Below are positions 11,601 through 22,959 of a stretch of 64,000 bases of DNA, piece by piece. The translations under genes were made by a program, and so were the position numbers. The stretch is from Owenia fusiformis (taxonomy: Eukaryota > Annelida > Polychaeta > Sabellida > Oweniidae): positions 39,869,375-39,933,374 of the forward strand of contig CAIIXF020000005.1 of NCBI GenBank assembly GCA_903813345.2, written 5' to 3'. Below the pieces are notes generated by a model. The model did no database searches and was not told the origin of the DNA. It was given only the letters and a program-made list of their open reading frames with translations. Within the stretch, counting starts at the first letter, position 1. Each line of letters starts with the position of its first letter.

Positions 11601-14600
11601 AGCCAAATCATTAATATCACAGTAGAAAAAAAACAAATCCCAAACCTTTTTATGGCTAACCTGAACAAGATCTCCAAATCTCAGTTTATATGATCCCCCG
11701 TAGAGTGAGCAAGAGAAGGATTTATCTTTTCCCAGAGGATACGCTTGTAAAATGTCATGGAAGACATTTCACAACCGTATTCTCCAATAATGGGGCACCA
11801 GTGACATTCGTATTCTCAAAAATTCAAAGATGTATCATATTTGGACAGAGCAGGCTAAATTATTTAAAATATTCATGACTAATTCGTAGATCTAGCTTTA
11901 TATTATACATAAGATGTGTCATCCTCTTCGGAGTTGCGTTGTGTTACACAAAAACTGATCAAAGATGCTGGAAACTAGGATTTTACGGCTTCAATCTAAT
12001 ATTAATACGTTTTCTCTTGATTAAGGCCCTTGTGATATGCCTGGCATTATAAGTATACCAAGTATCATTCATTGACCAAGTAGGATAAAAATAAAACGTT
12101 CGAAAGTCTTCATAAAAAGCAAGTACTCACCTCGTCTGTTTATAGGAACAGAAATACGGTCACACTCGTAAGCTTAGAACCGGTCATACTCAATATACGC
12201 GGATACTCTAGTAACCCGTGCTATCACTAAAATGCCTCCTAAAAAGGCATACATCTGACATCCTGAATGCCCTTGATATTTTGAAGGATTATACATCATC
12301 TCGAATGAACACTCATGAAAAATTCTTTTTACTTGAAGGGAATATCTACTCAAATATTGCTAATGCTAAAAGTGCCAAGAAACAAACAACAATGAATGAC
12401 TTTTTCAAGCTAAAGTAAAGCAGTGCTATATAACCATAATATGGGATAAGTCATTTAATGAGCAGAAGATTTCGTACGAGACTATCATAAACTTTATGAA
12501 GTGTATTACAAAGTTTTTGCAAAAATTTAAGAGTTATTTTTCCTAAAATGATGAAATTGTTCAAATTGTAAATAAAACATAGCATATACATGTAGGCTAT
12601 AGGCCTATTGTAGAATAAACTCATCAACAACATGTATTGTTTTTCTGACTTAGTATTAAGTGTTCAATATAGTGGACTGAACAATGAAAATCCCCCCCCC
12701 CCCGACCAACAATATCCTCAAAATTTGAACACCTGCCAATTTGAACGCATTTGGCTGGTCCCATGGGTGTTCGGATTAGACAGGTTTTACTGTACATGTA
12801 TGAAATGTCATCACTGGTGTCATGTATCCTTAAAAAATAAAAGCAATACACATCTGATACTAAATAGGGCCATGACCTAATATTTGAAGAGTTCACTTAA
12901 AATGAAATCAATCAAGTTTTATCTTTTCTTCTATGTGCAGATGTCTAGAAGCAGGCGAAGCGTCATAGACAAAGTTCCAGTAACCTACTACAGCATACTG
13001 CAGCCAATCTTAGGGGAGGAAATGCTTGACCACATGGACATAAGCCAGCAGGTTGGCATTTAATCTTCTAATCTTGATAAACAAAGGGCAATCAAATCCC
13101 ATTGATTTTCAAAATCCCAGATAACAAAATTCCACGATTTTGGAACCACTGTGTCTTCTTGTACATCAAATCAAAATTTATTAATATTTAATGAAGTTCT
13201 TAAAGATTTAAAGTTCATGAAAAAATCTACAAGATTGTCTTGGAAGCATGATTTGTTCTTTATAGCAATTAAAATCTCTGGATTTTCTTTTACTATTGTT
13301 TTTTCTTTACATTAAACCCCTTGGCAGTAATGTATGATTCAAGTAAATATCTAGAATTTTTTTTTATTTTAGCGTCTTCAAATTGCAAATCTTGCTTTCT
13401 CCTATGTCAGTAGACAGCTGGTCCTGCATACTGAGGCTGATGTTTCACCACAGGCCTTGGACCTCATTTATAGAGTCCTACAGGTGAGCTTGATTTATAG
13501 AGTCTTACAGATGAGCTTCATTTATAAAGTCTTACAGGTGAGCTTCATTTATAGAGTCTTACAGGTGAGCTTCATTTATAGAGTCTTACAGGCGAGCTTC
13601 ATTTATAGAGTCTCACAGGTGAGCTTCATTTATAGAGTCTTAGAGTTGAGCTTCATTTATAGAGTCTTAGAGGTGAGCTTCATTTAAAGAGTCTTACAGG
13701 TGAGCTTCATTTATAGAGTCTTACAGGTTAGCTTCATTTATAGTCTTACAGGTGAGCTTCATTTATAGAGTCCTACAGGTGAGCTTCATTTATAGAGTCC
13801 TACAGGTGAGCTTCATTTATAGAGTCCTACAGGTGAGCTTCATTTATAGAGTCCTACAGGTGAGCGTCATTTACAGAGTCTTACAGGTGAGCTTCATTTA
13901 TAGTCTTACAGGTGAGCTTCATTTATAGAGTCTTACAGATGAGCTTCATTTATAGAGTCTTACAGGTGAACTTCATTTAAAGAGTCTTACAGGTGAGCTT
14001 CATTTATAGTCTTACAGGTGAGCTTCATTTATAGAGTCTTACAGATGAGCTTCATTTATAGAGTCTTACAGGTGAACTTCATTTATAGAGTCTTACAGGT
14101 GAGCTTCATTTATAGAGTCTTACAGGTGAGCTTCATTTATAGAGTCTAAAAGGTGAGCTTCATTTATAGCGTCTTAGAGGTGAGCTTCATTTATAGTCTT
14201 ACAGGTGAGCTTCATTTATAGAGTTTTGGCCAAATTATATTTTTAAAAACATTTAGTTGATTCTTCAGACTCTTCAAACTTTTTCTCATTCGAAGAAAAG
14301 TATTCTCAAAATATGTACACCGGATGACACAAGTACGTGTAGTTGCAAATAATATGGCATTTGCGCCTCTAGTCCAGAAGATTTGTTTTGAAGTGATGAC
14401 TAAGTATGAAAATATGATACGTATACAACAGACAAATATGACATGACACAATGATCAATTACAATGAAATTTGTTTTTAGGAAATGAGTGAAGATAATGA
14501 AGATGTTCTGTTGGATTTCATTGTGATATACCACCAGGAGGGTGTCAATGATGGCACAGTGAGGCAGCCTGCACATAAAGCTCTCATTCTCCTTCTCACA

Positions 14601-17600
14601 CATCTGTTAAAGTTCTCACTGGTAGGTGATACCTTATGACATGTTTTATGCCATCGTCATGGCAATGCTTATTCCACTCATTTCCTCTATAAAACCTGAA
14701 TGCTATATCCATATTTTCTGGATTAAATTATGCACTTACTATTCCTATTTTCAAGTCTTGCCTCTTGTCCCTTTTATATCCTTTTGATTCTGTTAGATCT
14801 AATGATGAGCCCCATGAGCATAAATTAATCTTCCAAAAACTTTGTAAATGTAAATGTAGACATGAGGAGTCAACGTAATTATTTGATAATTAAGCATTAT
14901 ACTAAAACTCTGTGTACAGTGTACATGTATGGGAATGTGATGTACTACATGTAATCAACTGATGCATATCTCTATGAATAAAGACTTTTAATACAGGGTG
15001 ACCCAAAAAAAAGAATCCTAACACTATTCAAAGATTTGTGGTTTCTGCTTTTGGACCACCCTGTAGTTAATTTTCTTTCATGGACACCCTGTACATTTTT
15101 TCCCTGCATCTCCAGGATCCTGTAGAACCCAACATAGTCTGGCTGCAAGTGCTCAACCATATTGTGGTGAACCATTTTGATGATGTCATGGAGTACATGA
15201 TTGAGTACCAGGCTGGGGCAAGTGTCATGGGAAACATGGCAGCCCATGCCAGCAATGCAACCATACAACAATACGGCTGCTGTGTACTGGCTCACTTGGC
15301 AAACTACAGGCAGAAACCTAATGAACGAGTGAGTTTATTAACCAGTCATAATGTAGCCATTACTAGTATCTTGTCAGTTATATGTGATACATGTATCTAT
15401 AAAGGTATATAAGAGCAATGCACTGTATAAACAAGTTAAACATTGCATGGTAACTCAATTCAACATTATTAAATGACCAATGGTGAATTTCTTGTATGTA
15501 CTTATTGAATATCAAGGGACACCATTTTGTAATATTCAAACCATTGTAGGGATTATGTCAAATTTTCAAGAATTCTTCTTTGATTGGAAATTCACACCTG
15601 ATTAGTTAACTTTCTGGACATGTTTTTGGACATTCTTCACAATGTGTTTTAATTTTTTCTTTTGTATGGCAGAGTCCTGTCCGAGAGGGTGGTTTGGATC
15701 TTATAGTGCAGGCTATCTTCAATCATAGCAATGACCCCATTGTGGTGGAACCTGGATGTAGGGCACTAGCCAATGTTATAGGAAACCTTATCAGCACACA
15801 GGAACAAGGTACATATACATCTATGAAGTACATTCAGGATCAAAATAATGTGCATGTTTATTTAATGCTTATATTAGTGCAATAGAGTATACGTGCAGTG
15901 GAGTTTTTGCATTCATATCTACAACTGTTAAATTGATAAATATCATTATTAGTATAATTAGTAGAAATAACATAGACCATAAAGAATAGTTTTTCAAAGG
16001 AGGACAAAAATTACTAGCAAGAGTTGGAATGATAGAATGATGAATTCTCATTGAGGTCTACATTATCCCTTCATATACTTATTGCTTATTGCATTCTTAA
16101 AATGTCTATATTAAGAATTCCCCTTTCAATCCTATTTTAGGTACTCAATTGAGTAAGAGGGAGATGAGACGAACAGACACCTTATGGGAATTACTTGAGC
16201 AGCATGCTCTTCCTATCATCATGTCTGTTGTTCAAACATTCCCTGAGAATGATGACATCATCAAGAATGCATTGTATGTTTTGTCACATGTGGATGTTAG
16301 AGCAAGGTGAGTACTGTTATACCTGAAAATCGAATTGAATTGAAGAGTAAAAAACAAAAACTTACTAGGTTATCTTTGTTTTTCATATTTCTTGCTTGCG
16401 TGTATGTTGCAGGAGCAGAAGTTTAAATAGAGCAGACTCTACAGAGTCTGAGGCGACACTTTCCCGAGCCAGTAGCGTGCAGGATACAGACGTGTTTAGT
16501 GAAGAAGACAGGGTGAAATCTCCCAGAGAGGGCCTCTTGAAGTCACCCAGTGAGACGGCTCTACCAACCGTCAAGGAAGCTAGTCCAGAAGTAGTCAAGA
16601 AACCAGAGAAATACAAGGAATCAGACATTGAGGAAGTTTTAGATGTGCCAAATAAGGAAGAGCTGAAAAGTTCAAAGGCTTATTATGATCAATCTGAAAA
16701 TAGTGTGAAGCCACAGGATAAGGATAATGCTCAAAAGGAGAGAAGGATAGGGGTTACTGAAAATGTAGACAGATCTCATAGTGATGCAATAATAGATATG
16801 AATCAAACTGTTGATGCTCAAATATATGATAATAAACAAAATAATGTGAGTTTGGATGTCAGTCAAGCTAATAAAGCAACTGAACGTCCCTCTTGGACTG
16901 GTGAACATATTCCAGATGTGCTTACAACATTAATTAACAAATCAGTAGAGGACTCAATCACATCTACTGTTAGTGAGTACTATAAACCGCTCAATAAGGA
17001 AAACACTGTTGAGCAATCCTATGACTCCACGGCCAGTGGGGCATATCAATTTTATGATATAGAAGGGCTTCAGCGTCAACTCCAAAAAGACATGGCATCA
17101 GATATTGAGCTTGAATTATCAATGGCTGCTGATAGCTCAGTAGCAGATGATTCTGATTTATCAAATTACCTCAATGTCTCTAAACCAACTAAAAAAGACT
17201 CCTTTAATGATTTGCTAGAGAGCAATTATGGACTTGAGGAATCGGGTGATATTTCAAACTTACTCGAGCCATCGATTGACGATTTTGAAAGCTTAGTGTT
17301 GAAAAATCAGGAATCTGATGAAATCTGGAATAAAGCAGATGTTGAACTGACAAATTATTCAGACACATCAGAAAATACTGCTGGATATCATGATGGATAT
17401 AAAGAAAACAAAACAGACAATACATCTGTTAGTCCTCCAAATAACAATTTTGAGAATGCTACATTCACTTTGGAGGATATTGCTGAGGAAGAAATGGTTG
17501 AGAATGGGGATCAAGATGCTGAGCAAACTGACCAAAACGGAGAAGATGCATTCACTGCAGACCATAACACAGTTGTTGAGACCTTGACAGCAAGACATGT

Positions 17601-19175
17601 GGTAAGAAATAAGAGTTTTGGTGTTTGTACATGAGATAATAAAAAATGGGTCTACAATAAGCAGAAATTATCCCAATATATTTATTCCATCTTATACTTC
17701 CTGTCTCGTTCTATTTCATGTTATAACATAATCAGCCATTGTTGTTTCAGTTAATGGGTTACATAGCTGAACTATGGAGTGATGGTAGTTGTTTCCAAGC
17801 ACTGAAGCTGTTTAAAATGCCAATGGAGCAACTGTGTCGTGAAGTTGAAATGGCTGAACCGCCAGTGTTCCAACCAGGGGACACTCTTACAACATGGGAC
17901 CCAATACTTGTTGCTAGCATGTTGGTCAGCCTTGCACAGAGGTGGGCTTCTTTCTCTTTCACATCTATATTTCATATGCTTATAATATAAGTCATTTATT
18001 TTCCACCCAAAATATTACAATAATATTATTTTGGACAAACAAAACATTTTACAAGAAATTTCTTGATGAATTCCTAGACATCTGTTAAATGTACTGTACA
18101 TATAGAATACCTTTGAAAACTACATCAATGATAAAAACATAATACAGTAATCTATAGTGTGGGGCATCTAAATCTAACTGTGAGACACCTAGAATGTTAA
18201 TTAAATCTGTTGATGGCATCCTCCGATCACAGGGCTTCAAAAGCCAGAACATATTCTTTCTTTTTACCCCCTGCGATAAGCAGTTACCATTTCCCCGATT
18301 AAGAACTCGCAATCTGATTGGCTGTCGCAACACTGCGACAGAAATTTTGTATAAGTCATTACGCATAATTAGATCACGTGATTCAGTTAAACCGGGTGCG
18401 TCCAAATTGGTTATAGCAGGGGGAAGAAGGAGGTACGGATTCTGGACACCTGCTTAGGAGGATGGTTGATGGAAAAAGTTCAAATATTTCTTTCACTTCC
18501 AGGGTGGACAGAAGGAGTATTGCCTTAGAGATCCTTAACATTGTCATGCGCTTGCTAGATGCCCATCCTCTTGCTGATGTTGTATTGAGTTTGCAGACAA
18601 CAGTTACCACGCTGCTTTGGGGGGAGTTACAGCAACATATCCAATGTGAGTAAAACATTTAACAAGGGCCATTAATTCACACAATCCTCACGTTCATCTA
18701 GATAGAATATTGGATCATACAAATTCATGGTCCCTGATGATAATCAAAATTGTAGGTTTTTAGGGTTTAATTAAATATTCACTTCACCACCAGAAGTGGT
18801 GACATAAAGTATTGTTATAGTCTCTTTTTTGTGGACTTTGTTCAGCATTTGACGTCTGTAACAAGTAATAGTGTCTTTAACAAATGGCAGGTGGTGACAT
18901 TTTCCACATTGACATTTTATGACTTTGTCTATGATTTTTACTCGTCATTTCTTTATCACATGTTCCCGTTGTATGAAAGCTTTGAGATAATATGATTTAG
19001 AGCAAGCTTTATTTCTATAATTAAGCAATGTTTTCTATAATCTATTGTAGGCACAACTGTAGTAGATAAACTACATGCCAAGGTAGAAGGAATCCTTGCT
19101 TCAGAGGATGAAGAATTCAACGATGAAGAACGTCACGGATTGACAGCCATTTTGTATGCCACTCAAAAACAATAG
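5614..19175 (+). CDS. Armadillo-like helical protein, 1027 aa, 13 exons, family not recognised
   Basis: Exons: 5614-5791, 6082-6258, 10150-10352, 12941-13051, 13373-13483, 14481-14621, 15116-15328, 15673-15808, 16141-16306, 16413-17601, 17751-17941, 18503-18645 and 19051-19175. All phases close, giving 1028 codons including TAG. The start is the first ATG in the first coding exon. Residues 1-186 are a poorly conserved N-terminus with a proline/lysine patch (APPPKPRRVS). Residues 187-480 are leucine-rich helical repeats of armadillo/HEAT character (for example QYGCCVLAHLANYR, EPGCRALANVIGNL). Residues 480-875, one 1189-bp exon, are a Ser/Asp/Glu-rich disordered stretch. Residues 876-1027 form a second helical block. 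No kinase motif, signal peptide or membrane span is seen, so it is probably a cytosolic scaffold (inference). The exon 4 donor (gttggc) is weak. Confidence 0.8.
6475..10010 (+). mobile_element. Hairpin-ended element with an internal ~120-130-bp tandem array (interrupted copy)
   Basis: The left end has the hairpin GTCACCAC-(4-5 nt)-GTGGTGAC followed by ATATTGTTATGGTCTCC. The right end is AGGTGGTGACATTTTG followed by CATGTTAATGCCTTG. Between them, at 6640-7606 and 9868-9965, lie about eight tandem units of roughly 120-130 bp (core TTTGACCTTCAATGACCTTC). Short copies lacking or shrinking the array are at 18786, 21630, 26953, 54577 and 58340. Hairpin ends plus an internal array recall Helentron-associated 'pearl'-type elements; that assignment is inference. 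It lies in intron 2 of the ARM-like gene. Confidence 0.7.
7607..9863. mobile_element. Candidate 2.26-kb DNA element inserted in the tandem array
   Basis: The tandem array breaks exactly at CTACA (7602-7606) and resumes at TACAAGTTCTCAG (9864). TACA is therefore duplicated on both sides. The left end (GGACGGGTGTCATTAAGGGCC) and the reversed right end (GGGGACATGCCATTAAGAGGCC) are similar over their CATTAAG(A)GGCC part. The interior has no convincing transposase, only degenerate AT-rich sequence, so it would be non-autonomous or decayed. Confidence 0.5.
11338..12220. mobile_element. Nested TIR element, 883 bp, with 5-bp target duplication
   Basis: CTATC flanks both sides (11333-11337 and 12221-12225). 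The inverted ends run about 63 bp with few mismatches, beginning CACGGGATACTAGAG on the left and CACGGGTTACTAGAG on the reversed right. They include the shared core GAGTATGACCGGTTCT. A 5-bp duplication with CAC-starting ends is compatible with a Transib-like element, but no transposase is present. It interrupts the Tigger element and is therefore younger. Confidence 0.75.
12245..12418 (+). pseudogene. Remnant of a Tigger/CENP-B-like transposase C-terminus
   Basis: A 58-codon open stretch encodes a lysine-rich helical tail ending KKQTTMNDFFKLK and a stop. This resembles the TDFF-type tails of Tigger/jerky transposases. The reading frame upstream is lost, partly through the nested 883-bp insertion. 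Assignment rests on position inside a Tigger-ended element plus this short similarity. Confidence 0.5.
13484..14223 (+). repeat. 27-bp minisatellite built from the exon-5 splice donor
   Basis: Twenty-seven full units plus a partial one follow exon 5 of the ARM-like gene directly. Each unit is a copy of the last 18 bp of the exon (ATTTATAGAGTC.TACAG) plus the first 9 bp of the intron (GTGAGCTTC). Five units are 25 bp. Most junctions recreate ACAG/GTGAGC, a good 5' splice site. Confidence 0.95.
14994..15063. mobile_element. Mariner-like micro-MITE, 70 bp, just upstream of exon 7
   Basis: CAGGGTGACCCAAAAAAAAG at the left faces TTTTGGACCACCCTG at the right, with TA on both sides. It ends 52 bp before the exon 7 acceptor of the ARM-like gene. 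Confidence 0.8.
18786..18910 (+). repeat. Short copy of the hairpin-ended family
   Basis: The sequence has TCACCACCAGAAGTGGTGAC, then TTGTTATAGTCTC, then CTGTAACAAG, and ends with CAGGTGGTGACATTTT. It is the array-less version of the element at 6475, and lies in intron 12 of the ARM-like gene. Confidence 0.8.
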
Positions 19176-19234
19176 AACATTCCAGAATATTTCCAGGACT
19201 TATATCCACACATTCTGATTCTTGGTGTCTTGTT

Positions 19235-20043
19235 TAGCCTTGCCCAAGTCGGTATTTTTTACTTATCTGATCTTGAATTATTACCGCCTTGTACAATCCA
19301 ATACATCTCCGCTGCTATTATGCTGAGATATTCAACGGTTTCGAGATTTCCATAATACCTACGCTATCAGGGGTATCGCGAAACCTTATTGATTAACAGA
19401 TATACGCGTGGACACGACGTGTGACTTCAGGCTGATTGACCAATCAAAACGTTATCAGGTTGAGCTGCACAGCAAAGCAATCTTCCCGTCTACGACTTGA
19501 AATTCAATGATCTGATCGATCGTTTCTTTAGAGTTACAATATATTATGTAATTAAATGTACATAGGGAATGTAAGAGTCATTAATATAAATTAAATCATG
19601 CAATAGATTTAAAACTGATCTCGCGATGAAAATGCAAGACCTAGTCCAATGTAGCGGGTCATGTAGTCGTCGATCAGTGATTGAATCTCAGCCTACATGT
19701 TCATTTGAATTCAGCGATCGTTTCAACGTTTATTGTTGAAATCTTCTAACCTCCGGTTACCGATCGATGTCTAGCATCCACTTAACTCTGATTGATATTT
19801 ATCTAATAAAATATTTGTATTTTCATGATGAATTCATGCAAGATTTGTTTGTGAAAAGCCCCGACGAAAAGTGTACTTGTTTTTGACCGTGCATAATAAT
19901 GAGCTAGCGCTGCAGGGCCGTCGTTGATTGGTCAAATTTTACCGACATAAACATTGAGTCGGTAAAGCACGTGGCTTTCTCTTTTGTACAAGGCGGTCAT
20001 AATAGAAATCAGATAGTAAAAGAGACCGACTTGGGCAAGGCTA
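19235..20043. mobile_element. TIR element with 9-bp target duplication, copy 1 (809 bp)
   Basis: TGTCTTGTT is duplicated at 19226-19234 and 20044-20052. Ends begin TAGCCTTGCCCAAGTCGGT in inverted orientation, and the similarity continues about 60 bp (through ACCGCCTTGTAC). There is no transposase, so it is non-autonomous. A second copy is at 41680. A 9-bp duplication fits Mutator-like or Merlin-like transposition. Confidence 0.88.
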
Positions 20044-21629
20044 TGTCTTGTTGTACACTGCAAAATAACCCAATATTGCACTGGCAGTTTTTGCATTAAA
20101 ATGGTATTTATTGCTCAATTCTGTGCTATTGATATTTCATGAAAGGGTACAGCAAACTTATATAGTAGCAGTTTTGGTCTTATTTTTTACATGATCAACT
20201 ATACTTGGTTGGTTGGGCTTTTGGCAGGTCTTGGGTTGGGATATATGCCAGGTTAAGTTAATTTTAGGATTAAACATATTTATTGCTTACCCTTGATTGG
20301 GGTATCTTTCAGTATGATATTTTAGTGTGGTCTTATTTATGATATTCATTCCTTTTGGTTATTTGGGTTGTCATCCTTTCACCTGTACACTGTATATGAT
20401 GACGTAATACATTCCACATTACTATAGTAAATATCTATGCTCATGGTTGTATTTTTACACTTTTTACACTTTCATGTTGTGCCTTGAAATATGGTAGACT
20501 TCAAAAGTTTAGTGTTTGACAGAAACTTGGATAAGATTATTGCATTTTTTGAGGATTTGACCATGATTTCAGGATTTCTTCGAAAGTTTGTGAAGATTTA
20601 CTATTGAATCCTTCCCTTATCTTAGTGTATAGTGTAAAAAATGTATGATGCTATTTTATGGGTGGCCATAATATATATAGTATTTACCCTACCATAAAGA
20701 AACATTCACAGATTTTTCTTTTGTGTCTAAGGGGTTCAATGGTGAACTATTTGATATGAACTATTTGTCTATGTTATTTTAAATGATGCATTTCTAAATC
20801 ACATATCATTAGAAAGTCTATATTTTTAATAGCTTTTGCTGTTCTTATAAATTTTTAAAGTGCTTGTAGTTTTATAATATTCTGGAGATTACATGTTCTA
20901 CAAGGATATAATGCATGCCAGATTCAATATTGTTGCATTCCACTTTATAATGTTCTTATGTCTCATAATGTTTTCAATATTAGAAAATATTTTAAAAGGT
21001 TTTTAAGTGTGTTCAACAGGCAATGTATCTAAGATATAAATTTTGGAGCTGATTGTTTTATTATCTGCTATTTAGGAACAACATACTCTGTAAAGATCTT
21101 AGAAAATAGTTCTTAAAGTACTAATACTTGTACAAAAGTGCATTAAACGTAATTAAACCTATCTTTGATCTGATGAAATTCAATATGATGAAAGATATTA
21201 AAAGAACAATTTGAAATTGGTGATGCAGCACCAACAAGTAGTGTTTCTATAAGATGCTGCTCTCAAATAACTTTGAGGCTTTTGTTCAATAATGAAGTGC
21301 ATACTTAACATATAAAAAACTATGCAACTATGTAGTGTTGTCAAAAAAGTTCTTAAATACATGTACTTGTACAAAAGTGCATCTAGATGGATTAGATGTG
21401 CAATACTGCTTTTTATATAGACAACTCCTTCATCCATTTAGATTCTTCAAAATTAAAAGGATAATAATTTCATGGTCACAAATAACATAATGCCTCATTT
21501 ATCACTTCAGTATTATTATAGCTGCAATATGGTCTGGTATTTCATTGTTTAGAACTTTGTTATCCATCAATTACATGTATAATCACAAGAAGTAGGGGTT
21601 TAACTACAGGGTGAGGCAATTAAGTTTAT

Positions 21630-21755
21630 TATGTCACCACCACATGTGGTGACATATTGTTATAGTCTCCAACTTTTTTTGTGGATGATGGTCGATGGCC
21701 AGTGTCTGTAACAAATGGCAGGTGGTGACATTTTGCATGTTAATGCCTTGTTTTT
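21630..21755 (+). repeat. Short copy of the hairpin-ended family
   Basis: ATGTCACCACCACATGTGGTGACATATTG, TTATAGTCTCC and TCTGTAACAAATGGC are followed by AGGTGGTGACATTTTGC and ATGTTAATGCCTTG. It is a complete short member of about 125 bp. Confidence 0.82.
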
Positions 21756-22851
21756 AATATTTATGATTCAGTTGACATTCCCATTGTATATCATGCATAA
21801 TGAGCAACACATTGGAAAGGAAAAATATTAAGATTAAAGGGACATTTTTGCCCAATCTTGAATATTTAAATGATGTTGATTTTAGTTTAGCTGTTTATAT
21901 TTCAGATGACAAGAAATGTTTACATAATTCCACAACATGGCTTTTAGTCTCTTTATGCTAGATTTGTGAGTAACAAAGGTACGGTGATTTAAACTCACAT
22001 TTATACTGGTAATTAACCCAGGGGGTTCACTGCATGGAAATCTTGATTGGTATCGGAGGTTGGACCCTCTAGTATCAATATTTTCCCAGTCATTTGTGTA
22101 GAATGCCATACCACATTAAAAATGTCCCAGTCACTATGTCATCTTATCAAAAATAAAGCATAATAAATTTCAGGAAAATTTAAATCAAAAGTGATATTCT
22201 ATTATATGAAAATAATGTTCTACTAAATTCCAAAATAAGAGGCCATATAAACATTTAGAAATGGTGGTATCCTTACTGTACAATGAAGGCGTCCTTAGTA
22301 TACAAGAGTGATTATCTGAGCATTGATCCAAATTCAGTCATTTCTGCAGTTCTGGTACCACTGCCATATCCATATGCAAAAATGTATATGTGGGTACATT
22401 TGCCACACCAAAAGTGAAAAGGGGTACCCCCAAGCTGAGGATCACCATTAGGTTTTGTATACAGTGAACCCTACAGTATTTTTATGTACTATGTGTCTAA
22501 ATCCCCATGGCACTCAAACTCCATTAAATTATGAATCTGTATTGTTACTTTATTGTAATAAAATTGTACCATTGTACCACAGATATTCCAGATAATGTAC
22601 ATGTATTTTGGTTATGTATGAATTGTCTGTCTAAAGAAGCATGAAATTAGTTGGAACATCATGCATAAGGTGGTGACATTTTTTATCAATTTAATTTTGA
22701 AAAAATGTGAGACTTATTCTACCTGTTACAATGATTTAAAGAGGTGAAGTACCCTTCTCATGTGAGTTATTAATACCTACACTTACATGTGTGTTTACAA
22801 AAGCATGTTTACCAGTTGAGTAGAATATCAATATAGTTAACAGCATTTTTT

Positions 22852-22959
22852 TCTGTGTGATTTTATAAAAAGGTACGTTTATGGAGCTCCTCCGCACCCA
22901 ATATTTAGAGGGGGCTCATATCTGAAAAACATTTCCGAATTTTTATAAAATCACACAGA
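22852..22959. repeat. Perfect 20-bp inverted repeat (hairpin)
   Basis: TCTGTGTGATTTTATAAAAA at 22852-22871 is exactly reverse-complemented at 22940-22959, with 68 bp between the arms. Possibly a MITE remnant. Confidence 0.8.

Larger units (their letters stand above)
10654..12792. mobile_element. Tigger/pogo-type transposon, 2.1 kb, decayed
   Basis: TA precedes CAGTAGAACCTGTATATC, and the right end is GACAGGTTTTACTG followed by TA. Both ends carry repeats of the 'CTGAACACCT / GGTGTTCGGATTAG' type, as in Tigger elements. A transposase remnant sits at the 3' side (12245-12418), and an 883-bp element is nested inside. At 10940-11170 there are about three degenerate ~80-bp tandem copies. It lies in intron 3 of the ARM-like gene. 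Confidence 0.75.

Noticed and set aside
13484-14223. CRISPR-like array (regular short repeats)
   Set aside because: Units are contiguous with no unique spacers and derive from the neighbouring exon; it is an animal minisatellite.
16383-16628. Minus-strand frames over the large acidic exon
   Set aside because: Shadow frames of the well-supported plus-strand exon 10.
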